64,000 bases of DNA from Streptomyces niger (lineage in GTDB: Bacteria; Actinomycetota; Actinomycetes; Streptomycetales; Streptomycetaceae), in NCBI RefSeq assembly GCF_000718305.1, contig NZ_JOFQ01000001.1:372001-436000 (forward strand). The letters run 5' to 3'. A program made the position numbers and the translations under genes. Shown here one piece after another: positions 36,534-44,658 of this stretch (position 1 is the stretch's first letter; every line of letters begins with the position of its first letter). The notes beneath the pieces are model-generated. The model was not told the origin of the DNA, did not search any database, and worked only from the letters and a program-made list of their open reading frames with translations.

Positions 36534-37949
36534 ATGCGTATGTGGTCCCGACGGTCGAGGGCGACCGCGGCAGGACTCGCCGTGACACTGGCCGCCGCCC
36601 TGTTGACGAGTTGCTCGGGCGGGCAGGCGGACGGCAGGGCGGCGCCGGACAAGAAGATCACGGTGTGGACGCAGGAGAACCTGCCCGCGCGGATGGCGGC
36701 CACCCGCAAGGTGGTCGGGCGGTTCGAGAAGCAGACCGGCATCACAGTGAACCTGGTCGGCGTGGACGAGGGGCAGTTGCCCCAACTGATCATGTCGGCA
36801 GCGGCAGCGGGCAACCTCCCCGACGTCATCGCCGCACTCCCCCTCGGCCAGACCTGGCAGATGTACAGCAACGGCCTGCTCGACACCCGGCTCGCCGGCG
36901 ACATCGTCGAGGACCTCGGCGCCGGCACGTTCAACGCCAACGCCCTGCGGCTGACCTCCGACCACGGCACGCCGCTCGCCGTGCCCTCGGACGCCTGGCT
37001 GCAGCTGCTGGTCTACCGCAAGGACCTGTTCGAGAAGGCCGGCCTGGCCGCACCCGACAGCTACGGCGCGCTCCTCAAGGCGGCGCGGAAGCTGGATCGC
37101 GGGCACCTGGCCGGCATATCCGTCGCCAGCGACCCCGGTGACGCCTTCACCCAGCAGAGCTTCGAGAGCCTGGCCCTCGCCAACGACTGCCAACTCGTCG
37201 ACGACAAAGGCGAGGTGACGCTCGACTCCCCCGCATGCCGCCGCACCTTCGCCACCTACCGCTCGCTGGCGCGCGACCACGGCGCCCCCGGCACCCAGAC
37301 GCTCGACACCACGCGCGCCACCTACTTCGCCGGCCGCTCCCCGATGCTCGTCTGGTCCTCGTTCCTCCTCGACGAGCTCACGGGGCTGCGCGCCGACGCC
37401 ACGCCCAGCTGCCCGGAGTGCAGGAAGGACCCGTCGTACCTGTCCGACCACAGCGGCATCGTCACCGGCCTCAAGGGTCCCGACGGGACCCGCCCTGCGC
37501 AGTTCGGCGAGGTCACGTCGTGGGCGGTGACCAAGAGCGCGGAGCGGGCCGCCTCCCGCGCCTTCATCAGGTACATGATGGGCGCCGGCTACGAGGACTG
37601 GTTCGGAATGGCCCCCGAGGGCAAGATCCCGGTCCGCGAGGGAACCGCGGACGACCCGGACAAGTACACCCGCGCCTGGCACCACAGCCGGCTCGGCGTC
37701 GAGGCAAAGGTGCGCAAGCCCCTCGACGCCCTCTACTCGGACCGCTTGCTCGACCGCATCGCCGACGGCATCAGCGGCATGCGTCGCTGGGGCATCACGC
37801 AGGGCGAGGGCGCCCTCGTCGGCGCCACCAACGGCGAACTCCCCGTGCCCAAGGCGCTCGGCGAGATGGTCAGCGGGCAGACCCCGCCACAGGAAGCGGC
37901 CCGCAAGGCCGACGAGGAAGTCACCGCCCTCAAGGAGTCGCTCCGGTGA
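36534..37949 (+). CDS. Sugar ABC transporter substrate-binding lipoprotein (system 1)
   Basis: 471 residues. Lipoprotein signal: basic MRMWSRRSR, hydrophobic stretch and lipobox LTSC, so the mature protein is anchored on the outer face of the membrane. Family-1 fold: KITVWTQENLPARMAATRKVVGRFEKQTGITVNLVGV, PSDAWLQLLVYRKDLFEKAGL, TSWAVTKSAERA. Overlaps the first permease (GTGA). Imports an oligosaccharide or sugar; with the intracellular GH63/debranching-type enzymes divergent from it, an oligosaccharide is likely. There is no ATPase gene; a shared MsiK-type ATPase is expected elsewhere, as in other Streptomyces sugar importers. Confidence 0.92.
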   Translation: MRMWSRRSRATAAGLAVTLAAALLTSCSGGQADGRAAPDKKITVWTQENLPARMAATRKVVGRFEKQTGITVNLVGVDEGQLPQLIMSAAAAGNLPDVIAALPLGQTWQMYSNGLLDTRLAGDIVEDLGAGTFNANALRLTSDHGTPLAVPSDAWLQLLVYRKDLFEKAGLAAPDSYGALLKAARKLDRGHLAGISVASDPGDAFTQQSFESLALANDCQLVDDKGEVTLDSPACRRTFATYRSLARDHGAPGTQTLDTTRATYFAGRSPMLVWSSFLLDELTGLRADATPSCPECRKDPSYLSDHSGIVTGLKGPDGTRPAQFGEVTSWAVTKSAERAASRAFIRYMMGAGYEDWFGMAPEGKIPVREGTADDPDKYTRAWHHSRLGVEAKVRKPLDALYSDRLLDRIADGISGMRRWGITQGEGALVGATNGELPVPKALGEMVSGQTPPQEAARKADEEVTALKESLR

Positions 37950-38938
37950 ACGCCGCCCCCACAACCCGCACCGCGCCACGCACCGGCCACCGCCCGCGCC
38001 ACGTGGCGTCCGCCGCGGCCCGCGAGAACCGCGCCGGGCTCGCCTTCGTCACCCCCACCTTCGTCGTGGTGCTGGTCGTCGTCGTGCTGCCGATCCTGTG
38101 GACCGTGCTGCTGGCCTTCCAGCACGCCCGGCTCGTCGACATCCAGGGCATGAGCCTGCTGGGCAACTGGTCGCTGGAGAACTTCGGCAAGGTCTTCGGC
38201 TCCCCCGGCTTCTGGTCCAGCCTGTGGACCACCGTGCTCTACACGGTCGGCTCCACCGCCGGCTCCGTGTTCCTCGGCCTGATCGCCGCGCTCGCCCTCC
38301 GCAAGCCCTTCCGCGGGCGCGGGCTCCTGCGCGCCTCGATGCTGCTGCCGTACGTCGCGCCGGTCGTCGCCGTCGCGTTCGTCTGGGAGATCGCGCTCAG
38401 CCCCCAGCTCGGCATCGTCAACGACTGGGGCACCAGGCTGCTGGGCTGGGACGACCCGATCGCCTTCCTGTCCACCCGCTCCTACGAGGTGAGCCTGCTC
38501 GGGCTGCACTTCGACGTGCCGCTGGCGCTGCTCACCGTCATCGCCTTCGAGACCTGGCGTTACTTCCCCTTCGCCTTCCTCTTCCTCCTCGCCCGCCTCC
38601 AGGCGGTGCCCGACGGGCTGGAGGAGGCCGCGAAGGTGGACGGCGCCGCGCCCACCCAGCGGTTCCGCTACGTGCTGCTGCCGGAGCTCATGCCGGTGAT
38701 CGCGCTGCTGTGCGTGCTGCGGTTCATCATGACGTTCAACAAGTTCGACGACATCTATCTGCTCACCGGCGGCGGCTCGGGCACCGACGTGGTGGCGGTG
38801 CGGGTGTACGACTTCCTCACCGCCCGCTTCGACGTGGGCGCCGCCGCCGCCCAGGCCCTGGTCCTCGCCGTGCTCCTCATGGCGCTGCTGGGCGTGTACT
38901 TCGCGTTCTTCGCCAAGAAGACGCAGGAGGAGGCGTGA
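37946..38938 (+). CDS. Sugar ABC transporter permease (MalF type, system 1)
   Basis: 330 residues from GTG 37946, overlapping the binding-protein stop. Six or so membrane segments, starting FVTPTFVVVLVVVVLPILWTVL. The cytoplasmic EAA loop EEAAKVDGAAPTQRFRYVLLP contacts the ATPase. It overlaps the second permease by one base (TGATG). Forms the channel with the next gene product. Confidence 0.92.
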   Translation: MNAAPTTRTAPRTGHRPRHVASAAARENRAGLAFVTPTFVVVLVVVVLPILWTVLLAFQHARLVDIQGMSLLGNWSLENFGKVFGSPGFWSSLWTTVLYTVGSTAGSVFLGLIAALALRKPFRGRGLLRASMLLPYVAPVVAVAFVWEIALSPQLGIVNDWGTRLLGWDDPIAFLSTRSYEVSLLGLHFDVPLALLTVIAFETWRYFPFAFLFLLARLQAVPDGLEEAAKVDGAAPTQRFRYVLLPELMPVIALLCVLRFIMTFNKFDDIYLLTGGGSGTDVVAVRVYDFLTARFDVGAAAAQALVLAVLLMALLGVYFAFFAKKTQEEA

Positions 38939-39885
38939 TGAACAGCGCGACGACGACCCGTCCCGCCCCGCCGACCCGAGGCGATACCGCCGCTCCCCGC
39001 GCCACGGCCCGCCCGCGGATGAGCCGGGCCCGCTTCGAGGAGCGGTTCTTCGGGGTGGCCCGCCGATTGGTGATCGCGTTCCTGGCGCTGATCACCCTCG
39101 TCCCCTTCGGTTACATGCTGCTGCTGTCGGTCAAGCCGATCGACGCGCTCCTGCTGGACCCCGGGCAGCTGTGGGTCTCGGCGAAGGACTTCACGCTCGC
39201 GACGTACGAGGAAGTGCTGCGCCCCACCGCCGAGGGCGGCCAGGGCTTCCTCGGCATGCTCGGCAACACCGCACTGGTCTCGCTCGGCACCGTCGCCCTC
39301 ACCATGCTCGCGGCGATACCGGGCGCGTACGCCGTCAGCCGGCTGAGGTTCTTCGGCGGGCGCCAGGTCAGCGCCCTGTTCCTCGCGGTCTACCTCTTCC
39401 CCGCGACCCTGCTGGCCGTGCCGCTATTCGTGATGTTCGCGCGGCTGGGCCTCCAGGGCAGCCTGGTCGGCCTCGCCATCGTCTACATCGCGCAGACCGT
39501 GCCCGTGTCGATCTACATGATGAAGAACTACTTCACCACCATCCCGTACGGCATCGAAGAGGCCGCCGCGCTGGACGGCTGCTCCCGCCTGCAGACCGTA
39601 CGCAAGGTGGTGCTCCCCCTCGCGCTGCCCTCGCTGATGGCCACCGGGCTCTACATCTTCATGATCGCCTGGAACGAGTTCCTCTTCGCGCTCCTCTTCC
39701 TCGCCGCCGCGCCCGACAAGTGGACCGTCTCCCTCGGCCTCCAGCTGCTGTCCAACGGGGTGGAAGTATCCAAAACGGTGCTCATGGCAGGATCGGTGGT
39801 GCTGACCGTCCCCGTCATGCTGCTCTTCTTCGCCGCGGAGCGCCTGCTGACGGAGGGGCTGACCAGCGGCGCCGACAAGAGCTGA
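38938..39885 (+). CDS. Sugar ABC transporter permease (MalG type, system 1)
   Basis: 315 residues. Six predicted helices (VIAFLALITLVPFGYMLLLS; LFLAVYLFPATLLAVPLFVMFARLG) and the EAA loop EEAAALDGCSRLQTVRKVVLPLALP. The start ATG overlaps the stop of the first permease by one base. Followed 16 bp later by the ROK gene, probably in the same operon. Confidence 0.92.
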   Translation: MNSATTTRPAPPTRGDTAAPRATARPRMSRARFEERFFGVARRLVIAFLALITLVPFGYMLLLSVKPIDALLLDPGQLWVSAKDFTLATYEEVLRPTAEGGQGFLGMLGNTALVSLGTVALTMLAAIPGAYAVSRLRFFGGRQVSALFLAVYLFPATLLAVPLFVMFARLGLQGSLVGLAIVYIAQTVPVSIYMMKNYFTTIPYGIEEAAALDGCSRLQTVRKVVLPLALPSLMATGLYIFMIAWNEFLFALLFLAAAPDKWTVSLGLQLLSNGVEVSKTVLMAGSVVLTVPVMLLFFAAERLLTEGLTSGADKS

Positions 39886-39901
39886 AGCGGGGAACGAGGG
39901 A

Positions 39902-41107
39902 ATGAACGCCAACCAGGCCAGCGCGGGCCACCTGCTGCGCCTCATCCGCGAGGGGACCGCCACCACGCGCGGCGCGCTGCAGCGTGCCACCGGGCTGTCC
40001 CGTTCGACGGTGGGCCACCGGCTGGACCAACTGTTCGCCGCCGGCTGGCTGCGCGAGGGCGCGGCCGAGCCGGTCGAGGGGTCCACGGGCGGGCGGCCGT
40101 CGGCGCGGTTGGAGTTCGACGCGGGGCACGCCGTCGTGCTCGCGGCCGACCTCGGCACCCGGCACGCCCGGGCCGCCGTGCTGGACCTGGCGGGCACGGT
40201 GCTCGCCGAGCGCTCGGGCGAGCTGGTGATCAGCGACGGCCCGGAGACGGTGCTGGACCGACTCGGCCGGTGGTTCGCCACACTGCTGGAACAGGCCGGG
40301 GCCGCCCCCGGGACCGTCTGCGGTATCGGGCTGTCGGTGCCGGGCCCGGTCGACTGGGACACCGGCCTGGTCATCCAGCCACCGATCATGCCCGGCTGGG
40401 ACGGCTACCCCATCCGGGACCGGATGCGGCAGGCGTACGCGGAGCACGTCAGCGCGGCCGGCGGCGACGTGCCGGTGCTGGTCGACAACGACGCCAACCT
40501 GATGGCCTACGCCGAGCAGCGCATCGGCCACCCCGACTGCTCGGCCTTCTTGCTGGTCAAGGTGTCCACGGGCATCGGCGCCGGAGTCGTCGTCGGCGGC
40601 CGGATGTACCGGGGCATCGACGGCGGCGCCGGCGACATCGGCCACATCCGGCTGCACGACTGCCCGGACGCGCTGTGCATGTGCGGCTCCTACGGCTGCC
40701 TCGCCGCGGTCGCCAGCGGCCGGGCCCTCGCGGGTCAGCTGGCCGCCGCCGGCGTCCCGACCGCCTCGGGCTCCGACGTGCGCGACCACCTGGCCGCCGG
40801 CCAGCCGGACGCGGTACGCCTCTCCCGGGAGGCGGGGCGCCGGGTCGGCGAGGTGCTCGTCACCGTCGTGACGCTGCTCAACCCCGGGGTGCTGGTGATC
40901 GCCGGGGACCTCGCGGGCACCCCGTTCCTCACCGGCGTGCGCGAGCTGCTGTACCAACGCGCGATGCCCCGCACCACCGCCCACCTCCAGGTCGTCACCT
41001 CCCAGCTCGGCGACCGGGCGGGTCTGCTCGGCGCCGCGGCCATGGTCGTGGAGGACCGCTACGCCCCGGACCGCGCGGACGCCCGCCTCGCGGCGCTCAC
41101 CGCCTGA
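39902..41107 (+). CDS. ROK-family (NagC/XylR-like) transcriptional repressor
   Basis: 401 residues. Winged helix-turn-helix at about 8-65 (LLRLIREGTATTRGALQRATGLSRSTVGHRLDQLF), then the ROK sugar-kinase-like domain (ADLGTRHARAAVLDLAG, GLSVPGPVDWDTG, KVSTGIGAGVVVGG) with the zinc motif CMCGSYGC. A sugar ligand would release it from DNA. It lies in the importer operon just after the permeases and before the Gfo/Idh/MocA gene. It probably regulates the divergent sugar operons, with 36468-36481 as a possible operator. Confidence 0.92.
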   Translation: MNANQASAGHLLRLIREGTATTRGALQRATGLSRSTVGHRLDQLFAAGWLREGAAEPVEGSTGGRPSARLEFDAGHAVVLAADLGTRHARAAVLDLAGTVLAERSGELVISDGPETVLDRLGRWFATLLEQAGAAPGTVCGIGLSVPGPVDWDTGLVIQPPIMPGWDGYPIRDRMRQAYAEHVSAAGGDVPVLVDNDANLMAYAEQRIGHPDCSAFLLVKVSTGIGAGVVVGGRMYRGIDGGAGDIGHIRLHDCPDALCMCGSYGCLAAVASGRALAGQLAAAGVPTASGSDVRDHLAAGQPDAVRLSREAGRRVGEVLVTVVTLLNPGVLVIAGDLAGTPFLTGVRELLYQRAMPRTTAHLQVVTSQLGDRAGLLGAAAMVVEDRYAPDRADARLAALTA

Positions 41108-41182
41108 CCGCCGGCGCCCGCCGGCCACTGCGGGGCCGCCTCTCCGGAAGCCCCAACCCCACTGCCCGGCAAGGAGTTGCAC

Positions 41183-42064
41183 GTGACCGAGTCCTGGACC
41201 GGCCGCCCCGTGCGGGTCGGCCTCGTCGGAGCCGGGCCCTGGGCCCGCACCATGCATGCCCGAATGCTGGCCGCCGGGCCCGAGACCGAGCTCGCGGGCG
41301 TCTGGGCCCGCAGGTCCGAGGCGGCGGCCGAGGTCGCCGACGCCTACGGAGCGCCCGTCGCCGCCTCGTTCGACGACCTTCTCGACCGGTGCGAGGCCGT
41401 GGCCTTCGCCGTACCGCCTGCCGTGCAGGCGGAGGCGGCCGTACGCGCCGCCCGGGCCGGCAGGGCGCTGCTGCTGGAGAAGCCGCTCGGCCCGGACCTG
41501 GCCTTGGCGCGTGCCGTCGCCGAGGCGGTCGAGGAGAGCGGCGTGGTGACGCAGCTGGTGCTGTCCAAGCGGTACCACCCCGCCACCCGCGCCTTCCTGG
41601 CCGAGGCGCGGACCTTCGAGGCCACCGGCGCCCGCTCCTGCTACCTGCACGGCGCCTTCCTCGGCGGCGACTTCGCCACCTCCTGGCGGCTGGAGCACGG
41701 CGCACTGCTCGACCTCGGACCGCACCTGCTCGACCTGCTGGACCTCGCGGTCGGGCCGGTGGTCTCCGTGCGCGGGACCGGGGACCCGCGGCACTGGATC
41801 GAGTTGACCTGCGAGCACGAGAACGGCGCCGTGAGCCAGGCCTCGCTGTCCGGGACCGTACGGCTTCCCCAGGCCCGTACCCGACTCGAACTCTTCGGCC
41901 CTGCCGGCGAGTTGACGTACGACACCGCCGAGATCGACCACGAGGAGTGCTGGCCGGTCCTGCGCCGGGAGTTCGCCACGGCGGTGCGCACCGGCCGCAG
42001 CTCCGACACCGACGTCCGCCGCGGACTCCGCCTCCAGGAGCTTCTGGAGCAGGCACTGCCGTAG
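41183..42064 (+). CDS. Gfo/Idh/MocA-family oxidoreductase
   Basis: 293 residues from GTG 41183 (AAGGAG six bases upstream; a TTG at 41177 is too close). N-terminal Rossmann domain (VGLVGAGPWARTMHARML) and EKPLG motif (LLLEKPLGPDL), then the C-terminal alpha/beta domain; slightly short for the family (usually 330-380). It oxidises or reduces a sugar or inositol hydroxyl with NAD(P). Cotranscribed with the importer and ROK gene, so it works on the imported sugar together with the dehydrogenase and isomerase of the divergent operon. A strong hairpin follows. Confidence 0.88.
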   Translation: MTESWTGRPVRVGLVGAGPWARTMHARMLAAGPETELAGVWARRSEAAAEVADAYGAPVAASFDDLLDRCEAVAFAVPPAVQAEAAVRAARAGRALLLEKPLGPDLALARAVAEAVEESGVVTQLVLSKRYHPATRAFLAEARTFEATGARSCYLHGAFLGGDFATSWRLEHGALLDLGPHLLDLLDLAVGPVVSVRGTGDPRHWIELTCEHENGAVSQASLSGTVRLPQARTRLELFGPAGELTYDTAEIDHEECWPVLRREFATAVRTGRSSDTDVRRGLRLQELLEQALP

Positions 42065-42107
42065 TCGTTCCGCGGTCGTGCCGTGGTCGCAAGGACGCCG
42101 GACGGGC

Positions 42108-42133
42108 GCGCTTGACGGACCCCCGTCAAGCGC
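42108..42133 (+). terminator. Hairpin after the Gfo/Idh/MocA gene
   Basis: Perfect 11-bp stem GCGCTTGACGG / CCGTCAAGCGC with a 4-base loop, 44 bp after the stop. It ends the importer operon just before the LPMO promoter. Confidence 0.75.
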
Positions 42134-42135
42134 TA

Positions 42136-42147
42136 TGGTCTAGACTA
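42136..42147 (+). promoter_or_regulatory. DasR-type (dre) site before the LPMO gene
   Basis: TGGTCTAGACTA differs from the palindromic Streptomyces dre/chitinase box TGGTCTAGACCA by one base. It sits 83 bp before the LPMO ATG and directly after the terminator of the previous operon. From established knowledge, DasR represses chitin-utilisation genes and is released by phosphorylated glucosamine. Confidence 0.65.
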
Positions 42148-42229
42148 ATCCGGCTCTCGCACCCCCTCACCCGCCGGAGAACTTCACGCAAGCCCCCATC
42201 CCATGCACCACCCCCCTGAAGGAGAACGC

Positions 42230-42745
42230 ATGGACAGCAAGCGGAAGTTGGCCGCCACCATCGGTGCGGCAATGGCACCCGTCCTCGCCCTGACCCTGCC
42301 GACCGGCTCGGCGTCCGCGCACGGCTGGGTCAACGCCCCGGCCAGCCGCCAGGAGCAGTGCGCCAGGGGCACGGTGTCGTGCGGCGCCATCACATGGGAA
42401 CCGCAGAGCGTCGAGGGCCCCAAGGGCCTGCGGAGCTGCAGCGGAGGAAACTCCAGATTCGCCGAGCTGGACGACGACAACAAGGGCTGGAAGGTCAGCG
42501 ACGTCAGCCGCACCACGACCTTCACCTGGAAATTCACCGCCCGGCACCGCACCTCGAACTACGAGTACTTCGTCGACGGCACCAAGGTCGCCACCATCAA
42601 CGGCAACGGCCAGCAGCCGCCCGAGACGGTCTCGCACCAGGTCAACCTCGGCAGCGCCACCGGACGGCACAAGGTGCTCGCGGTGTGGAACATCGCCGAC
42701 ACCGCCAACGCCTTCTACGCCTGCATCGACGTGAACATCCGCTGA
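42230..42745 (+). CDS. AA10 lytic polysaccharide monooxygenase (chitin-binding type)
   Basis: 171 residues, ATG preceded by GAAGGAG. Sec signal peptide (MDSKRKLAATIGAAMAP...GSASA) cleaved to leave His1 of the mature protein in HGWVNAPASRQEQC, the first ligand of the copper histidine brace; the second is probably His in TARHRTSNYEYF. The typical C-terminal NAFYACIDVNI carries the axial Phe. Cysteines allow two disulfides. It is secreted and breaks crystalline chitin (cellulose is possible) oxidatively. Short, single-domain, with no extra binding module. The upstream DasR-type box argues for chitin. Confidence 0.93.
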   Translation: MDSKRKLAATIGAAMAPVLALTLPTGSASAHGWVNAPASRQEQCARGTVSCGAITWEPQSVEGPKGLRSCSGGNSRFAELDDDNKGWKVSDVSRTTTFTWKFTARHRTSNYEYFVDGTKVATINGNGQQPPETVSHQVNLGSATGRHKVLAVWNIADTANAFYACIDVNIR

Positions 42746-42756
42746 TCCCCGCACGC

Positions 42757-42791
42757 GGAGGCCGCCCGGCGCACGCTGCCGGGCGGCCTCC
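42757..42791. terminator. Bidirectional hairpin between LPMO and importer 2
   Basis: 14-bp perfect stem GGAGGCCGCCCGGC / GCCGGGCGGCCTCC with a 7-base loop, between the rightward LPMO stop and the leftward permease stop. Confidence 0.85.
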
Positions 42792-42811
42792 GCCGTACGC
42801 GTCCCCGGCCG

Positions 42812-43699
42812 CTACTTCACCGCACCGAGCGACAGCCCCTGCACCAGCTTGTCCTGCGCCGCGAAGCCGGCGGCGAGCACCGGCAGCGAGATGACCAGCG
42901 ACGCGGCGCACACCTTGGCCAGGAAGAGGCCCTGGCTGGTGATGAAGCCGGTCAGGAAGACCGGCGCGGTCTCGGCGACCACACCGGTCAGCACCCGCGC
43001 GAACAGCAGCTCGTTCCAGCTGAAGATGAAGCAGATCAGCGCGGTGGCCGCGATGCCGGGCGCGGCGACGGGCGCGACGACACGGGCCATGATCGTGGGA
43101 AGCCGGGCGCCGTCGACCTTGGCCGCCTCGATCAGCGCGACCGGCACCTCCCGCAGGAAGGACTGCATCATCCACACCGCGATCGGCAGATTCATCGACG
43201 CGTACAGGATGACCAGCAGCCACACGTTGTCCAGCAGGCCGGTCTGCTCGGCGAAGAGGTAGATCGGCAGCAGGCCGGCGACGACCGGCAGCATCTTCGT
43301 CGACAGGAAGAAGAACAACACATCGGTCCACTTGCGCACCGGCCGGATGGACAGCGCGTACGCCGCCGGCAGCGCCAGCAGCAGCACCAGGAGGGTCGAC
43401 ACCACGCTCGCCGTCACGGAGTTGGCCAGCGGCGGCCAGGGGCTCGCGCCCCCGCCCACGCCGAAGAACTCGCGGTAGCCGTCCAGGGTGAGCGGTGCAC
43501 CCAGCGACGGCGGGTTGGTGGCCGCGTCCGTCTCGGAGTGGAACGAGGTCAGTGCCATCCAGGCGATCGGCAGGAAGAACGCGATCGCGCAGGCCCAGGC
43601 GAGCAGGCCGAGGAGTGTGTTGGCGGTACGGGGGCTGCGGGCGCGGGCGGCCGGGGCGCCCGTGCGGCGTGCACCGGTGGTGGGGGCGCTGGCGCTCAT
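42812..43699 (-). CDS. Sugar ABC transporter permease (MalG type, system 2)
   Basis: 295 residues. Six predicted helices (TLLGLLAWACAIAFFLPIAWMAL at the start) and the EAA-type loop LIEAAKVDGARLPTIMARVVAPVAAP. The start overlaps the stop of the other permease (ATGA). Last gene of the leftward importer. Partner of the next two upstream genes. Confidence 0.92.
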   Translation of the reverse strand: MSASAPTTGARRTGAPAARARSPRTANTLLGLLAWACAIAFFLPIAWMALTSFHSETDAATNPPSLGAPLTLDGYREFFGVGGGASPWPPLANSVTASVVSTLLVLLLALPAAYALSIRPVRKWTDVLFFFLSTKMLPVVAGLLPIYLFAEQTGLLDNVWLLVILYASMNLPIAVWMMQSFLREVPVALIEAAKVDGARLPTIMARVVAPVAAPGIAATALICFIFSWNELLFARVLTGVVAETAPVFLTGFITSQGLFLAKVCAASLVISLPVLAAGFAAQDKLVQGLSLGAVK

Positions 43700-44658
43700 G
43701 CGGCGGACTCCTCACGGAACAGGGACGAGACGACCCGGAGGGCGAAGGTGGCGATGATCAGGGAGCCGATGACCACCAGCACGCCGGCGGCGGAGGCCCG
43801 CCCGTACTCGTGCCCCTGGTAGAAGGTCTGGTAGATGGTGTACGGCAGGTTGGCGGTGCCCAGGCCACCGGAGGTGATGGTGTAGACGGCGTCGAAGTTC
43901 TGCACGACGTACACCGAGCCCAGCAGCGCACCCAGTTCCAGGTAGCGGCGTAGGTGCGGCAGGGTGAGGTAGCGGAAGATCTGCCAGGCGCCCGCGCCGT
44001 CGATGCGGGCGGCCTCGATGGCGTCGGCGGGCCGGCTCTGCAGCCCCGCCAGCAGGATCAGCATCATGAACGGGGTCCACTGCCACACCAGCGCCGCCTC
44101 GACCGCGCCGAGCGGCATCTCCGCGATCCAGTCGGGCTGCGTTGCCCCGTCCCCGAAGACCCAGTGGAGCAGGCCGTTGAAGAGTCCGTACTCGGGGTTG
44201 AAGAGGACGTGCTTCCACAGCAGCGCCGCGGCGATGGGCACCACCAGGAACGGCGCGATGAGCATCGTACGGACGATGCCGCGCCCGGCGAAGGAGCGGT
44301 CCAGCAGCAGGGCGAGGCCGAGGCCGAGCGCGAGGCTGACCAGCACCACGGTCACGGTCAGCAGGACGGTGGTGAGGACCGAGTCACGCAGCGCCGGTTC
44401 GCTCAGCACCTCCTGGTAGTTGGCGAACCAGGTGAAGCTGCGTTCCTTGGGGTAGTAGGCGTTCCACTTGAAGAGGGAGATCACCAGCGTGGCCACGAAG
44501 GGCAGCTGGGTGACCAGGATCAGGAACACCAGCGCGGGCAGCAGCGGACCGCGGGCCGCCCAGGCACGCAGCCGGTCGGACGGGCCGCCGGGACGGCCCG
44601 ACGCCTTGGTGGTGCCGCTTCCCCGTGCCGGGGTGGTGGTGCTCGCAACGGTGCTCAC
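43696..44658 (-). CDS. Sugar ABC transporter permease (MalF type, system 2)
   Basis: 320 residues from GTG 44658, overlapping the binding-protein stop. Helices include LLPALVFLILVTQLPFVATLVISLF and VVPIAAALLWKHVLFNPEYG; the EAA loop is IEAARIDGAGAWQIFRYLTLPHL. As in system 1, no ATPase gene is present. The LNPEYG-like segments are usual in polyol/sugar importers (mannitol/sorbitol-type), which agrees with the linked DeoR regulator, but the ligand is not proven. Confidence 0.9.
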   Translation of the reverse strand: MSTVASTTTPARGSGTTKASGRPGGPSDRLRAWAARGPLLPALVFLILVTQLPFVATLVISLFKWNAYYPKERSFTWFANYQEVLSEPALRDSVLTTVLLTVTVVLVSLALGLGLALLLDRSFAGRGIVRTMLIAPFLVVPIAAALLWKHVLFNPEYGLFNGLLHWVFGDGATQPDWIAEMPLGAVEAALVWQWTPFMMLILLAGLQSRPADAIEAARIDGAGAWQIFRYLTLPHLRRYLELGALLGSVYVVQNFDAVYTITSGGLGTANLPYTIYQTFYQGHEYGRASAAGVLVVIGSLIIATFALRVVSSLFREESAA

